45,200 nt of DNA from Bradyrhizobium yuanmingense (GCF_029167105.1 NZ_JARFML010000047.1:1-45200); one strand, 5' to 3'. Numbered from the stretch's first letter, positions 32,674-41,775 are shown. Numbers and translations: made by a program. Notes: a model not told the origin generated them from the letters alone.

Positions 32674-35187
32674 ATGACATCGCCGAAGCTCGACCGCCGC
32701 CAGATGCTCAAGCTCGAGGCCGCCGCGATCGCCGCGGTCGCCGCCGGCCTTCCCGCACCGGCCCTCGCCGCGAACCTCGCAGCCGAGCGGAAGGAGAGCG
32801 AACTGAAATGGGACAAGGCCGCCTGCCGCTTCTGCGGCACCGGCTGCTCGGTGATGGTCGCGACCAAGGACAACCGCGTCGTCGCCACCCATGGCGACAT
32901 CAAGGCGGAGGTCAATCGTGGCCTCAACTGCGTCAAGGGCTACTTCCTCTCCAAGATCATGTACGGCCACGACCGCCTGACGCAGCCGATGCTGCGCAAG
33001 ACAGGCGGCAAGTACGACAAGAACGGCGACTTCACGCCTGTCACCTGGACCGAAGCCTTCGACATCATGGAGCTGAAGTGGAAGGAGGCGATCAAGAAGC
33101 GCGGGCCTAACGGCGTCGCCATGTTCGGCTCCGGCCAGTGGACGATCTGGGAAGGCTATGCGGCCTCAAAACTGTTCAAGGCCGGCTTCCGCACCAACAA
33201 CATCGACCCCAATGCCCGGCACTGCATGGCCTCGGCGGTCGCCGGCATGATGCGCACCTTCGGCATCGACGAGCCGTCGGGCTGCTACGACGACATCGAG
33301 GCCACCGACGCCTTCGTGCTGTGGGGCTCCAACATGGCGGAGATGCATCCGATCCTGTGGACGCGCATCGCCGACCGCCGCCTGTCCGCACCGCATGTCC
33401 GCGTCGCCGTGCTCTCCACCTTCGAGCACCGCTCGTTCGACCTCGCCGACATCGGCATGGTGTTCAAGCCGCACACCGACCTGTACATCCTCAACGCGAT
33501 CGCCAACCACATCATCAAGACCGGCCGCGTCAACAAGGACTTCGTGGCCAAGCACACCGTGTTCAAGCGCGGTCAGACCGACATCGGCTATGGCCTGCGG
33601 CCCGAGCATCCGCTGCAGAAGAAGGCGACGGGCGCGGCCAAGGCCAACGACTCCACCGACATGAGCTACGACGAATTCGTCAAGTTCGTCTCCGAGTACA
33701 CGCTGGAGAAGGCCGCCGAAATGTCGGGCGTGCCGCTCAACCGCCTCGAGGCGCTCGCCGAGCTCTACGCCGATCCCAAGACGAAAGTGGTCTCGTTCTG
33801 GACCATGGGGTTCAACCAGCACACCCGCGGCGTCTGGTGCAACAACCTCGTCTACAACATCCATCTTTTGACCGGGAAGATCTCCGCGCCCGGCAACAGC
33901 CCGTTCTCGCTGACCGGCCAGCCCTCGGCCTGCGGCACCGCGCGCGAGGTCGGCACCTTCTCGCACCGCCTGCCCGCGGACATGGTCGTGACCAACAAGA
34001 AACATCGCGACTACGCCGAGCAGATCTGGCAGCTGCCCGAAGGCACGATTCCGGACAAGAACGGCGCCCACGCCGTGCTGCAAAGCCGGATGCTGAAGGA
34101 TGGCCTGATCAACGCCTATTGGGTGCAGGTCAACAACAACCTGCAGGCCGGCCCCAATATCAACGAGGAGACCTATCCGGGCTTCCGCAATCCCGAGAAC
34201 TTCATCGTGGTCTCGGACGCCTATCCGTCGGTGACCGCGCTGGCAGCGGACCTCATCCTGCCCACCGCGATGTGGGTGGAGAAGGAAGGCGCCTACGGCA
34301 ATGCCGAGCGGCGCACCCAGTTCTGGCACCAGCTCGTCTCCGCGCCGGGCGAATCGAAGTCGGATCTCTGGCAACTCATGGAGTTCTCCAAGCGCTTTAG
34401 AATCGAGGAGGTCTGGCCCGCGGAGCTGATCGCCAAGAAGCCGGAATATCGCGGCAAGACCCTGTTCGACGTGCTCTACAGGAATGGCCAGGTCGACAAA
34501 TTCCCGGTCACCGATATCGAGCCGGGCTATGCCAACGACGAATCCAAGGCGTTCGGCTTCTACGTGCACAAGGGCCTGTTCGAGGAATATGCCCAGTTCG
34601 GCCGCGGCCATGGCCACGACCTCGCGCCGTTCGACACCTATCACCGGGAGCGCGGCCTGCGCTGGCCGGTGGTCAACGGGCAGGAAACGAAGTGGCGTTT
34701 CCGCGAAGGCAGCGACCCCTATGTCAAGCAGGGTACCGACGTGCAGTTCTACGGCCATGCCGACGGCAAGGCCCGCATCTTCGCACTGCCTTACGAGCCG
34801 CCGGCGGAATCGCCCGACAACGAATATCCCTACTGGCTCTCGACCGGCCGCGTGCTCGAGCACTGGCATTCCGGCACCATGACGCGCCGCGTGCCCGAGC
34901 TGTTCAAGGCCTTTCCCGAAGCCGTCTGCTTCATGCATCCGGACGATGCGCAGGACATGAAGCTCCGGCGCGGCGACGAGGTGAAGGTGGTCTCCCGCCG
35001 CGGCTTCATCCGCGCCCGTGTCGAGACGCGCGGCCGCGACCGGCCGCCGCGCGGCCTGGTGTTCGTGCCGTGGTTCGACGAATCCAAGCTGATCAACAAG
35101 GTGACGCTGGACGCCACCGATCCGATCTCGCTGCAGACCGATTTCAAGAAATGCGCCGTGCGCATCGAGCGGGTGAACGCGTCATGA
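32674..35187 (+). CDS. napA: Periplasmic nitrate reductase catalytic subunit NapA
   Basis: This 837-residue molybdoenzyme reduces nitrate to nitrite in the periplasm. It begins with a Tat signal (DRRQMLKLEAAAIAAVAAGL). The [4Fe-4S] cysteines are Cys51, Cys54, Cys58 and Cys86, spaced CX2CX3CX27C. The Mo ligand is Cys184 in PNARHCMASAVAG. The bis-MGD binding domain includes the C-terminal molydopterin dinucleotide-binding region. The ATG at 32674 follows GGAGAGCC. The stop overlaps the napB ATG by four bases. Confidence 0.97.
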   Translation: MTSPKLDRRQMLKLEAAAIAAVAAGLPAPALAANLAAERKESELKWDKAACRFCGTGCSVMVATKDNRVVATHGDIKAEVNRGLNCVKGYFLSKIMYGHDRLTQPMLRKTGGKYDKNGDFTPVTWTEAFDIMELKWKEAIKKRGPNGVAMFGSGQWTIWEGYAASKLFKAGFRTNNIDPNARHCMASAVAGMMRTFGIDEPSGCYDDIEATDAFVLWGSNMAEMHPILWTRIADRRLSAPHVRVAVLSTFEHRSFDLADIGMVFKPHTDLYILNAIANHIIKTGRVNKDFVAKHTVFKRGQTDIGYGLRPEHPLQKKATGAAKANDSTDMSYDEFVKFVSEYTLEKAAEMSGVPLNRLEALAELYADPKTKVVSFWTMGFNQHTRGVWCNNLVYNIHLLTGKISAPGNSPFSLTGQPSACGTAREVGTFSHRLPADMVVTNKKHRDYAEQIWQLPEGTIPDKNGAHAVLQSRMLKDGLINAYWVQVNNNLQAGPNINEETYPGFRNPENFIVVSDAYPSVTALAADLILPTAMWVEKEGAYGNAERRTQFWHQLVSAPGESKSDLWQLMEFSKRFRIEEVWPAELIAKKPEYRGKTLFDVLYRNGQVDKFPVTDIEPGYANDESKAFGFYVHKGLFEEYAQFGRGHGHDLAPFDTYHRERGLRWPVVNGQETKWRFREGSDPYVKQGTDVQFYGHADGKARIFALPYEPPAESPDNEYPYWLSTGRVLEHWHSGTMTRRVPELFKAFPEAVCFMHPDDAQDMKLRRGDEVKVVSRRGFIRARVETRGRDRPPRGLVFVPWFDESKLINKVTLDATDPISLQTDFKKCAVRIERVNAS

Positions 35188-35654
35188 TGAAACGATCCGC
35201 AATCATCCTGCTCGCCTTCGCGATCGCAGCCGGCACGAGCTCGCTGACGGCGCAGACGGTGACCTCCGGCCTGCGCGGCCCGACCCCGCTCAACGACGAG
35301 GGCCCGGCGCCGCCGATGCTGCCGAACCGCAACACCTCCGAGAAGGAGGTGCGCAACTATCCGGAGCAACCGCCCGTCATTCCGCACAATATCGACGGCT
35401 ATCAGGTCGACCTCAACGGCAACAAGTGCCTGTCCTGCCATGCGCGGGCGCGCACCGCCGAGTCGCAGGCGCCGATGGTCTCGATCACGCACTTCATGGA
35501 CCGCGACGGCCAATTCCTGGCCTCGGTCTCGCCGCGCCGCTTCTTCTGCACCGAATGCCACATGCCGCAGAACACCGCCAATCCGCCAGTCAGCAACGAC
35601 TTCACCGACATCGACACGCTGCTGTCGCGCGCAAGCCCGGGTGGCCGCAGATGA
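35184..35654 (+). CDS. napB: Diheme cytochrome c subunit NapB
   Basis: This 156-residue periplasmic protein has a Sec signal peptide (MMKRSAIILLAFAIAAGTSS) and two c-type heme sites, CLSCH at about 82-86 and CTECH at about 122-126. It passes electrons from NapC to NapA. The two adjacent ATGs (35184 and 35187) are both plausible. The first overlaps the napA stop. Confidence 0.95.
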   Translation: MMKRSAIILLAFAIAAGTSSLTAQTVTSGLRGPTPLNDEGPAPPMLPNRNTSEKEVRNYPEQPPVIPHNIDGYQVDLNGNKCLSCHARARTAESQAPMVSITHFMDRDGQFLASVSPRRFFCTECHMPQNTANPPVSNDFTDIDTLLSRASPGGRR

Positions 35655-36304
35655 CGACGACTGCCGATGATCCCAACGCGGAGCTGAATGCCAAGCGCGG
35701 CGTCATCGCGCGCAGCTGGGCGTTTCTGCTCGAGCTCTGGCAGGTGCTGACCCGGCCGAGCTCGGTGTTCGCCCTCGGCACCCTGGTGCTGGCCGGTTTC
35801 GTCGCCGGCGTGATCTTCTGGGGCGGCTTCAACACCGCGCTGGAAATCACCAACACCGAGAAGTTCTGCACCGGCTGCCACGAGATGAAGGACAATGTCT
35901 ACGCCGAGCTGAAGTCGACCATCCATTTCTCCAACCGCTCCGGCGTGCGCGCGACCTGCCCGGACTGCCACGTGCCGCACAACTGGACCGACAAGATCGC
36001 GCGCAAGATGCAGGCCTCCAAGGAGGTCTGGGGCAAGATCTTCGGCACGATCGACACCCGCGAGAAATTCCAGGACCACCGGCTCGAGCTCGCCGCGCAC
36101 GAATGGGCGCGCTTCAAAGCCAACGACTCGCTGGAATGCCGCAACTGCCACAGCGCCGATTCCATGGACATCACCAAGCAGTCGCCGCGGGCCTCGGTGG
36201 CGCACCAGCGCTTCCTGTTCACCAAGGAAAAGACCTGCATCGACTGCCACAAGGGCATCGCCCACCAGCTGCCCGACATGCGCGGAGTGCCGGGGTGGCA
36301 GTAG
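35651..36304 (+). CDS. napC: Tetraheme quinol dehydrogenase NapC
   Basis: This 217-residue NapC/NirT-type protein has an N-terminal membrane anchor (about 36-57) and four heme sites: CTGCH (73-77), CPDCH (103-107), CRNCH (163-167) and CIDCH (196-200). It oxidises menaquinol or ubiquinol in the membrane and feeds NapB. Its ATG overlaps the napB stop (ATGA). No napF, napG or napH is present, so this is the short napEDABC form. Confidence 0.96.
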   Translation: MTTTADDPNAELNAKRGVIARSWAFLLELWQVLTRPSSVFALGTLVLAGFVAGVIFWGGFNTALEITNTEKFCTGCHEMKDNVYAELKSTIHFSNRSGVRATCPDCHVPHNWTDKIARKMQASKEVWGKIFGTIDTREKFQDHRLELAAHEWARFKANDSLECRNCHSADSMDITKQSPRASVAHQRFLFTKEKTCIDCHKGIAHQLPDMRGVPGWQ

Positions 36305-36325
36305 GCGAGGTCTGAGCAAGCGCCT

Positions 36326-36455
36326 CGTCCTTCGAGACGGCTGCTACGCAGCCTCCTCAGGATGAGGCTCAGCGGCATTTCGCCTGCCGAAACCGCCGCC
36401 GCACACTCCGCCCTCATCCTGAGGGCCCGCCCAAGGCGGGCGTCTCGAAGGATGG
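36326..36455. repeat. Palindromic repeat after napC
   Basis: TCCTTCGAGAC (36328-36338) pairs with GTCTCGAAGGA (36442-36452), and CTCAGGATGAGG (36356-36367) pairs with CCTCATCCTGAG (36412-36423). This is a known style of Bradyrhizobium dispersed repeat. It probably ends the nap transcript. A decayed relative is at 24285-24332. Confidence 0.75.
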
Positions 36456-36552
36456 GCCCAGAGACACAGCGCCCCTGCGCTTGAACCGTCGGTGCGAATG
36501 GTTAGTTTGGGGGAAGGCGAATCGCCGCATTCGCCGCTCCCTCAAGACAGAC

Positions 36553-37668
36553 ATGGCCACTTTCACCCCGCATCAGGATGCTGCGCTCAAGGCCGTCGGC
36601 GACTGGCTCAAGGCCAAGCCGGGACGGGGCGGCACGCCGCCGGTGTTCCGCCTGTTCGGCTTTGCCGGCACCGGCAAGACCACGCTGGCGCGGCACATCG
36701 CCGAGGGCGTCGACGGCGAGGTGAAGTTCGCGGCGTTCACCGGCAAGGCCGCCCTCGTCATGCGCAACAAGGGCTGCGACGGCGCCTCCACCATCCATTC
36801 GCTGATCTACCGCGCCCGCGAATCCGGCGAGGAGCAGCCGAGCTTCGAATTGTGGGACGATGCGCCCGCCTCGAAGGCGAAGCTGATCGTGATCGACGAA
36901 TGCTCGATGGTCGATGCCGAACTGGGCCGCGACCTGATGTCGTTCGACTGCCCGCTGCTGGTGCTCGGCGATCCCGCGCAGCTGCCGCCGATCCAGGGCG
37001 GCGGCTTCTTCACCAATTCCGAGCCGGACGCGATGCTGACCGAGGTGCATCGCCAGGCCCAGGACGATCCGATCGTTCGGATGTCGATGGACGTGCGCGA
37101 GGGGCGCGAGCTCGACATCGGCCGTTACGGCGAGAGCGAGGTGGTCTCGCGCAAGGAGCTCGACCCCGATCGCGTTATGGGCGCCGATCAGATCCTGGTC
37201 GGCCGCAACAACACCCGCCGCGCCTACAACATGCGGGTGCGCCAGCGCCAGAACATCGAGGATCAGTTTCCCGTCGCGGGCGACAAGCTGGTGTGCCTGC
37301 GCAACAACCGCAAGAAGGGCCTGTTCAACGGCGGCCTGTGGCGCGTCAAGTCGCGCAACACCTCGCGATCGAAGTCGCGCATCCTCTCGATGCGGCTGTC
37401 GCCGGACGAGGATTTCGGGCACAAGGTGACCAAGGTCTCGGTGCGCGCCGACTGCTTCGAGGGCGGCGTCGAGCAGATCGCCTGGGAGCAGCGCAAGCCC
37501 TATGACGAGTTCGACTACGGCTATGTCCTGACCGTGCACAAGTCGCAGGGCTCGCAATGGGACGACGTCGTGCTGTTCGACGAGAGTTTTGCGTTTCAGG
37601 ATTCGCGAGCACGGTGGCTCTATACCGGCATCACGCGGGCGGCGAAACGGCTGAGCGTGGTGGTGTGA
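36553..37668 (+). CDS. RecD-like DNA helicase / AAA ATPase
   Basis: This 371-residue superfamily 1 protein has Walker A (FGFAGTGKTTLARHIAEG), Walker B (KLIVIDECSMVDAELG), the Q/motif III region (LLVLGDPAQLPPI), VHRQAQDDP, and the C-terminal UvrD_C_2 signature VLTVHKSQGSQWDDVVLFDE followed by RWLYTGITRAAKRL. It is a 5'-3' ATP-dependent DNA helicase of the RecD/Dda type, short and without RecB or RecC neighbours. The ATG at 36553 begins the helicase fold. It stands alone between two repeats. Confidence 0.92.
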   Translation: MATFTPHQDAALKAVGDWLKAKPGRGGTPPVFRLFGFAGTGKTTLARHIAEGVDGEVKFAAFTGKAALVMRNKGCDGASTIHSLIYRARESGEEQPSFELWDDAPASKAKLIVIDECSMVDAELGRDLMSFDCPLLVLGDPAQLPPIQGGGFFTNSEPDAMLTEVHRQAQDDPIVRMSMDVREGRELDIGRYGESEVVSRKELDPDRVMGADQILVGRNNTRRAYNMRVRQRQNIEDQFPVAGDKLVCLRNNRKKGLFNGGLWRVKSRNTSRSKSRILSMRLSPDEDFGHKVTKVSVRADCFEGGVEQIAWEQRKPYDEFDYGYVLTVHKSQGSQWDDVVLFDESFAFQDSRARWLYTGITRAAKRLSVVV

Positions 37669-37679
37669 AGCTGTCTGCC

Positions 37680-37776
37680 CAGTCATTCCGGGGCGGCTCG
37701 AAGAGCCGAACCTCAGGTGCGCAATTGCGCACCGGGAATCTCGAGATTCCGGGTGCGATGCTTCGCATCGCCCCGG
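37680..37776. repeat. Palindromic repeat between convergent genes
   Basis: Nested palindromes are present: GGTGCGCAATTGCGCACC (37716-37733), GGAATCTCGAGATTCC (37735-37750), and outer CCGGGGC/GCCCCGG ends. The 16-base core GTGCGCAATTGCGCAC is shared with the repeat at 11090-11105. It lies between the helicase stop and the minus-strand caspase gene stop. Confidence 0.75.
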
Positions 37777-39465
37777 CTACTTCCCAGCGACGAAGTAAAA
37801 ATCCTCCCGCCCTGGCGGCGACCCATACGTGAACGGCTGCTGCTCGTGCCTGGTCGCGGCCCAGACGTCGTCGCGGACGATGTCGAACAATTTTCGGATC
37901 TCGACCTTCGGCTGCTTGATCTCGCGGGCGAGCGCGGTGGCGAACGGGCTGTTGGGGCTACCATCGCCATCCATCGCGGTCTGGCCGTGCTTGGCGGCGT
38001 AGACGACCATGAAGCCCGCACCGGGCTCGATGTTGGAAAAGCCCTTCTCGACCAGCTTCAGCGACAGCGTGCGCTGCATCGCCGGCGCGAACGGATTGTC
38101 GCGGCAGGCATCGAGGACCACGAGACGCACTTTTCGCGCTGCGCCGACTGCGGCGATCACCTGCTCGAGCGCGACGGCCTCGGTCTCGGCGTCCTTGTCG
38201 GCGGTGAGCTTGGCGTCGACCGGAACGAGATAGTTCACCCCGCCGATCTCGAAACCATGGCCGGCATAATAGACCATGGCCCAATCGGCCTTTTCCGCTT
38301 CCTCGGCGAAGGCCTTCAGCGTCTGGAAGAACGCATCGCGGGTGAGGTCCCTGGTGTCCATCACGGTCTGGAAGCCGAGGTCGCGCAGCACGCCCGCGAT
38401 CAGCTTCGAATCGCGGGGCGGATTGGGCAACGCATGGACGTTCTTGTAGGCGCCATTGCCGACCACCAGCGCGACGCGACGGCCGGTCGTCGCGCTCGCC
38501 GCCTCCTTCGGCGTCAGGGCTGCGAGCCGCTCCTGCGCGATGGCGCGGGCGCGCGCAACCTCGGTCTCGTCGAACCTCGTCAGCGAATAGGCCGCGGCGC
38601 GATAATCGGCGCGGGCCTGCGCGAGATCCTTCCTGCGCTCGTAGATCTGGCCGCGGCCCGAATGGGCGCGGACATTGTTCGGGTTGATCTGGATGACGGT
38701 GTTGTAGTCCTTCAGCGCGGCGTCGAGATCGCCCTTCATCATGTTGACGTCGGCGCGGTTGTTGATCGCGAACACGTTCCTGGGCTGCTTTTCGATCAGG
38801 CCGTTGCAATCGGCCAGGGCGCGATCGAACTTGCCCATCATGCCGTAGGTGACGCAACGGTTGCCGGCGATCTGCGGCGCAGCCGCATCGATCTTCTCGG
38901 CCTCGGCGAAATCGGCGATGGCGCCGTCGAAATCCTTCATCAGCGTGCGCGCGCGGGCGCGATTGGTCCAGGCGAGCAGGAATTTCGGCGTGTACTTGAT
39001 CGACAGGCTGAAATCGTCGATCGCGCTCTGCAGCGCGCCGCGGCGCGCGTGGATGACGCCGCGGTTGTTGTAGGGAACGCCATAGGCCGGGCGCTTCTTT
39101 AGCGCGAGGTTGTAGTCGGCCATCGCCAGATCCTCCTGCCCGCTCCGCTCATAGGCGAGGCCGCGCAGGTTGAGCGCGACGACGTTGTCCGGATCGAGGT
39201 CGATGGCCATGGACAGCGTCTCGATCGCGTGGACATGGTCGCGCTTGTTGAGCTGGACATTGCCGCGCGCGGACAGGGCGATCGCCTTGTCCTTGGCGGT
39301 GAGACGATCGGCGCTCAGCAGGTTCTCGCAGGCGGTGGCGCGGGCCTGCAGCTCGGCCTGGCGGTCGCGGCACAAAGCGAGATCGTCGCCGGGTCGGGGA
39401 TCGGCCGCGGCAATGCAAGTGCCGGCGGCGAGGACGGCCAGGATCAGGAGTACGACGCGCAGCAT
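37777..39465 (-). CDS. Exported TPR protein with C-terminal caspase (peptidase C14) domain
   Basis: This 562-residue protein has a signal peptide (1 to about 20), six to seven TPR units (about 60-290) and a C-terminal caspase/metacaspase-like domain (about 329-560). The catalytic dyad is present as His403 in YYAGHGFE and Cys454 in LDACRDNP. Such proteins are probably periplasmic proteases with a TPR substrate- or partner-binding module. The TPR block precedes the caspase here. The ATG at 39465 is placed by the signal peptide. There is no death-system partner gene next to it. Confidence 0.9.
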   Translation of the reverse strand: MLRVVLLILAVLAAGTCIAAADPRPGDDLALCRDRQAELQARATACENLLSADRLTAKDKAIALSARGNVQLNKRDHVHAIETLSMAIDLDPDNVVALNLRGLAYERSGQEDLAMADYNLALKKRPAYGVPYNNRGVIHARRGALQSAIDDFSLSIKYTPKFLLAWTNRARARTLMKDFDGAIADFAEAEKIDAAAPQIAGNRCVTYGMMGKFDRALADCNGLIEKQPRNVFAINNRADVNMMKGDLDAALKDYNTVIQINPNNVRAHSGRGQIYERRKDLAQARADYRAAAYSLTRFDETEVARARAIAQERLAALTPKEAASATTGRRVALVVGNGAYKNVHALPNPPRDSKLIAGVLRDLGFQTVMDTRDLTRDAFFQTLKAFAEEAEKADWAMVYYAGHGFEIGGVNYLVPVDAKLTADKDAETEAVALEQVIAAVGAARKVRLVVLDACRDNPFAPAMQRTLSLKLVEKGFSNIEPGAGFMVVYAAKHGQTAMDGDGSPNSPFATALAREIKQPKVEIRKLFDIVRDDVWAATRHEQQPFTYGSPPGREDFYFVAGK

Positions 39466-39712
39466 GTTGTCAGGCCAGCTCCAGCCACCATTTGGTCGAT
39501 CACCGATCGCGCCGGTTCATCTAGCGCGGAGTTCCGCATCCCGCCAAGCCGGCCCGTCGCCGCGGCAACCGCATCCTCACGGTCTCGTGTCCGCCCCGGC
39601 GTAACAATCTGCGGCTCGGCCCGTATCTCGCATGATGCGAAAACGCGCCGGGCAGGCTGTTCGCCCGGTCCCGACCGCCCTAGACTGTCAGCCCTTCCGA
39701 AAGAGGATTGCC

Positions 39713-40417
39713 ATGCGCCGAACCGCCCTCGCCACCCTGCTGGCCGCAACCACCGCCCTGACGCTGGCTTTCGTGATGCCGTCGCGGGCCGCGGAGGAGG
39801 CGGTCGTGATCCCAGCCCCTACATTGGACGCGGCGCCCGCGAGCGGCGTCCAGACCGCCGTGCTCGCCGGCGGCTGCTTCTGGGGCGTGCAAGGCGTCTT
39901 CCAGCACACCGCAGGCGTCGTCAACGCGGTCTCCGGCTATGCCGGCGGCACCAAGGCGACCGCTGATTACAAGACCGTGTCGAGCGGCCGCTCCGGCCAT
40001 GCCGAGGTGGTCGAGATCAAGTACGACCCGAAGAAGATCTCCTACGGCAAGATCCTCCAGATCTACTTCTCGGTGGTGCACGACCCGACCCAGCTCAACC
40101 GCCAGGGTCCCGACGTCGGCCCGCAATATCGATCGGCCATCTTCACCACCTCGGACGAGCAGAAGAAGGTCGCGGAAGCCTATATCGCCCAGCTCAACGG
40201 CGCCAAGGTGTTCAACAAGCCGATCGTGACCAAGGTCGGCGCGCTGGAGGCGTTCTATCCGGCGGAAGCCTATCACCAGGACTATCTGACGCTGCACCCG
40301 AACCAGCCCTACATCGTCTTTAACGACATCCCGAAGGTCGAGAACCTGAAAAAGCTGTTCGCGGATAACTACATCGAGAAGCCGACGCTGGTGAATGCCG
40401 GCAAGGCCACCAACTGA
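39713..40417 (+). CDS. msrA: Exported methionine sulfoxide reductase A
   Basis: This 234-residue protein has a signal peptide (MRRTALATLLAATTALTLAF, cleaved near PSRAA) followed by MsrA. The catalytic Cys55 lies in AGGCFWGVQ, and YYxxH-type features (AEAYHQDYL) are present. No other cysteine occurs in the mature protein, so it lacks the usual resolving Cys and must be reduced by another thiol donor. It repairs oxidised methionine S-sulfoxides in the periplasm. The ATG at 39713 follows AGAGGATTGCC. msrB begins 30 bases downstream. Confidence 0.92.
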   Translation: MRRTALATLLAATTALTLAFVMPSRAAEEAVVIPAPTLDAAPASGVQTAVLAGGCFWGVQGVFQHTAGVVNAVSGYAGGTKATADYKTVSSGRSGHAEVVEIKYDPKKISYGKILQIYFSVVHDPTQLNRQGPDVGPQYRSAIFTTSDEQKKVAEAYIAQLNGAKVFNKPIVTKVGALEAFYPAEAYHQDYLTLHPNQPYIVFNDIPKVENLKKLFADNYIEKPTLVNAGKATN

Positions 40418-40447
40418 TCGCGAGATCCCCAAAGCAACGGGAGACCC

Positions 40448-40867
40448 ATGCCCGACACCAAGACGAAAGCGACCGACGACAAGGTCATCAAGAGCGAAGA
40501 GCAGTGGCGGCGCGAGCTGACGCCGATGCAATATGCCGTCCTCCGCGAGAAGGCGACCGAGCGTCCCTTCTCGGGCGAATATGAGCACGAGCACCGGGCC
40601 GGCACGTACGTCTGCGCCGGCTGCGGCAATGTGCTGTTCGAGTCCGACGCCAAGTTCGATTCCGGCTGCGGCTGGCCGAGCTTCACCCAGCCCGCGGTCG
40701 AGAGCCACATCGACGAGGAGCGGGACACCAGCCACGGCATGATCCGCACCGAGGTGCTCTGCTCCAAATGCAGCGGCCATCTCGGCCACGTCTTCCCCGA
40801 TGGCCCCGGGCCGACCGGCCTGCGCTACTGCATCAATTCCGCGGCGCTGAAGCTCGAGCCCAAATAA
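40448..40867 (+). CDS. msrB: Methionine sulfoxide reductase B
   Basis: This 139-residue MsrB has zinc CxxC pairs (CAGC and CSKC), a GCGWPSF motif and the catalytic Cys in RYCINSAALKL. It reduces methionine R-sulfoxides. Unlike the MsrA next to it there is no signal peptide, so the two probably work in different compartments although cotranscribed. A hairpin terminator follows the stop by 12 bases. Confidence 0.95.
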   Translation: MPDTKTKATDDKVIKSEEQWRRELTPMQYAVLREKATERPFSGEYEHEHRAGTYVCAGCGNVLFESDAKFDSGCGWPSFTQPAVESHIDEERDTSHGMIRTEVLCSKCSGHLGHVFPDGPGPTGLRYCINSAALKLEPK

Positions 40868-40879
40868 CCCAAGCCCGTC

Positions 40880-40904
40880 GCCGGGTTCCCCCGTGGAACC
40901 CGGC
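40880..40904 (+). terminator. Hairpin terminator after msrB
   Basis: GCCGGGTTCC (40880-40889) pairs with GGAACCCGGC (40895-40904) around a five-base loop. The T run (CTTTT) starts 12 bases further on. The right arm also contains GGAAC, which with CTTT after 16 bases resembles an EcfG promoter for the next gene, so the stretch may have either role. Confidence 0.65.
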
Positions 40905-40973
40905 GGCGGGATGTGCTTTTCTGCTCTGGCGGTGCGGCCGATCATCGCATTTCGGTGCGCCAGGGAGGATGCC

Positions 40974-41138
40974 ATGGCACTTGGGACCATCCTGATCATC
41001 CTGGTGATCATCTATCTCGTCGGCGGCCTGTCCGGCCGGTTCGGCGGCTACGGCTATGGCCTTGGCCATTCCGGCATCGGGATCGGCGGGGTCGTGCTGG
41101 TGATCCTGGTCGTACTGCTGCTTCTTGACAAAGTTTAA
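40974..41138 (+). CDS. DUF3309 family small membrane protein
   Basis: This 54-residue protein has two hydrophobic stretches (residues 4-18 and 35-52) around a glycine-rich loop (GGLSGRFGGYGYGLGHSG). It matches the DUF3309 pattern MALGTILIILVIIYLVGG, of unknown function. GGGAGGA is an ideal ribosome site. It follows msrAB and may be separately driven (see the hairpin at 40880). Confidence 0.8.
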   Translation: MALGTILIILVIIYLVGGLSGRFGGYGYGLGHSGIGIGGVVLVILVVLLLLDKV

Positions 41139-41350
41139 GTCATATAAGCCTTTGAAATATCGATAAATTTCGTCTCTGCGGGGCTGCCATGCGCGGATTC
41201 ATCATCTCGCATCGCGGGGGTCGCATTTTTGTCAAATCGGCCTATATTAGAGGGCGACAATGACATGCGGCGGGCCCGCTCGATTGCGGCCCCTGCCCTC
41301 CCCAACCCCACGCGCTTAAAGCCCCAGAGAAGATCACGAGGTCTTTGACC

Positions 41351-41644
41351 ATGCGTCCACTGCGTCCGTTCAACTTCAACACCTCCGCCGAGCTCTTCCC
41401 CGCCGCCATCCGCAAGAAGAAGCGCGCGGGCTTCACCTATCGGCGGTTCGGCACTGCGGCCGAGGCCGTGCAGTTCGCGATGGAGCAGTTGCCGACGGAC
41501 TCGCTGAACGGCGCATATCTCCAGGTCGAGGAAGCGCGCTTCGACCAGAACGGCATCCGCTCGCTGTACGAGAGCGATGCCTTCCCGCTGCCCCGCCGGC
41601 CCAAGCCGGCCCCGGCCGCGGAGACCGACGCCGACGCGGCGTAA
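41351..41644 (+). CDS. Conserved hypothetical protein (97 aa)
   Basis: This 97-residue soluble protein reads MRPLRPFNFNTSAELFPAAI, KKKRAGFTYRRFGTAAEAVQ and FAMEQLPTDSLNGAYLQVEE, and ends in a Pro/Ala-rich tail. I recall it as common in Bradyrhizobium but assign no function. A GAGG lies before the ATG at 41351. The preceding 212 bases are AT-rich around 41130-41160 and 41225-41255, as expected of a promoter. Confidence 0.7.
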   Translation: MRPLRPFNFNTSAELFPAAIRKKKRAGFTYRRFGTAAEAVQFAMEQLPTDSLNGAYLQVEEARFDQNGIRSLYESDAFPLPRRPKPAPAAETDADAA

Positions 41645-41775
41645 GCTTTCGCAACAAAGTTCGATGTGCGCAGAAGGCGCGATGGCCGAAGGGTCGTCGC
41701 GCCTTTTGTGTTTTGGGGAGGCTCTGTCGTCCCCCTCGCCCCGCTCTGGGAGAGGCGAAGGAAGGCGGCATCGCA

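Noticed and set aside
33166..34938. A 590-codon minus-strand open frame over napA
   Set aside because: It is antisense to a certain gene and arises from the high-GC third-position pattern. The translation is rich in Val, Gly, Arg and His with no domain.
37717..39102. A 461-codon plus-strand open frame over the caspase gene
   Set aside because: The opposite strand has an intact signal peptide, TPR units and catalytic dyad, while this frame begins inside a repeat.
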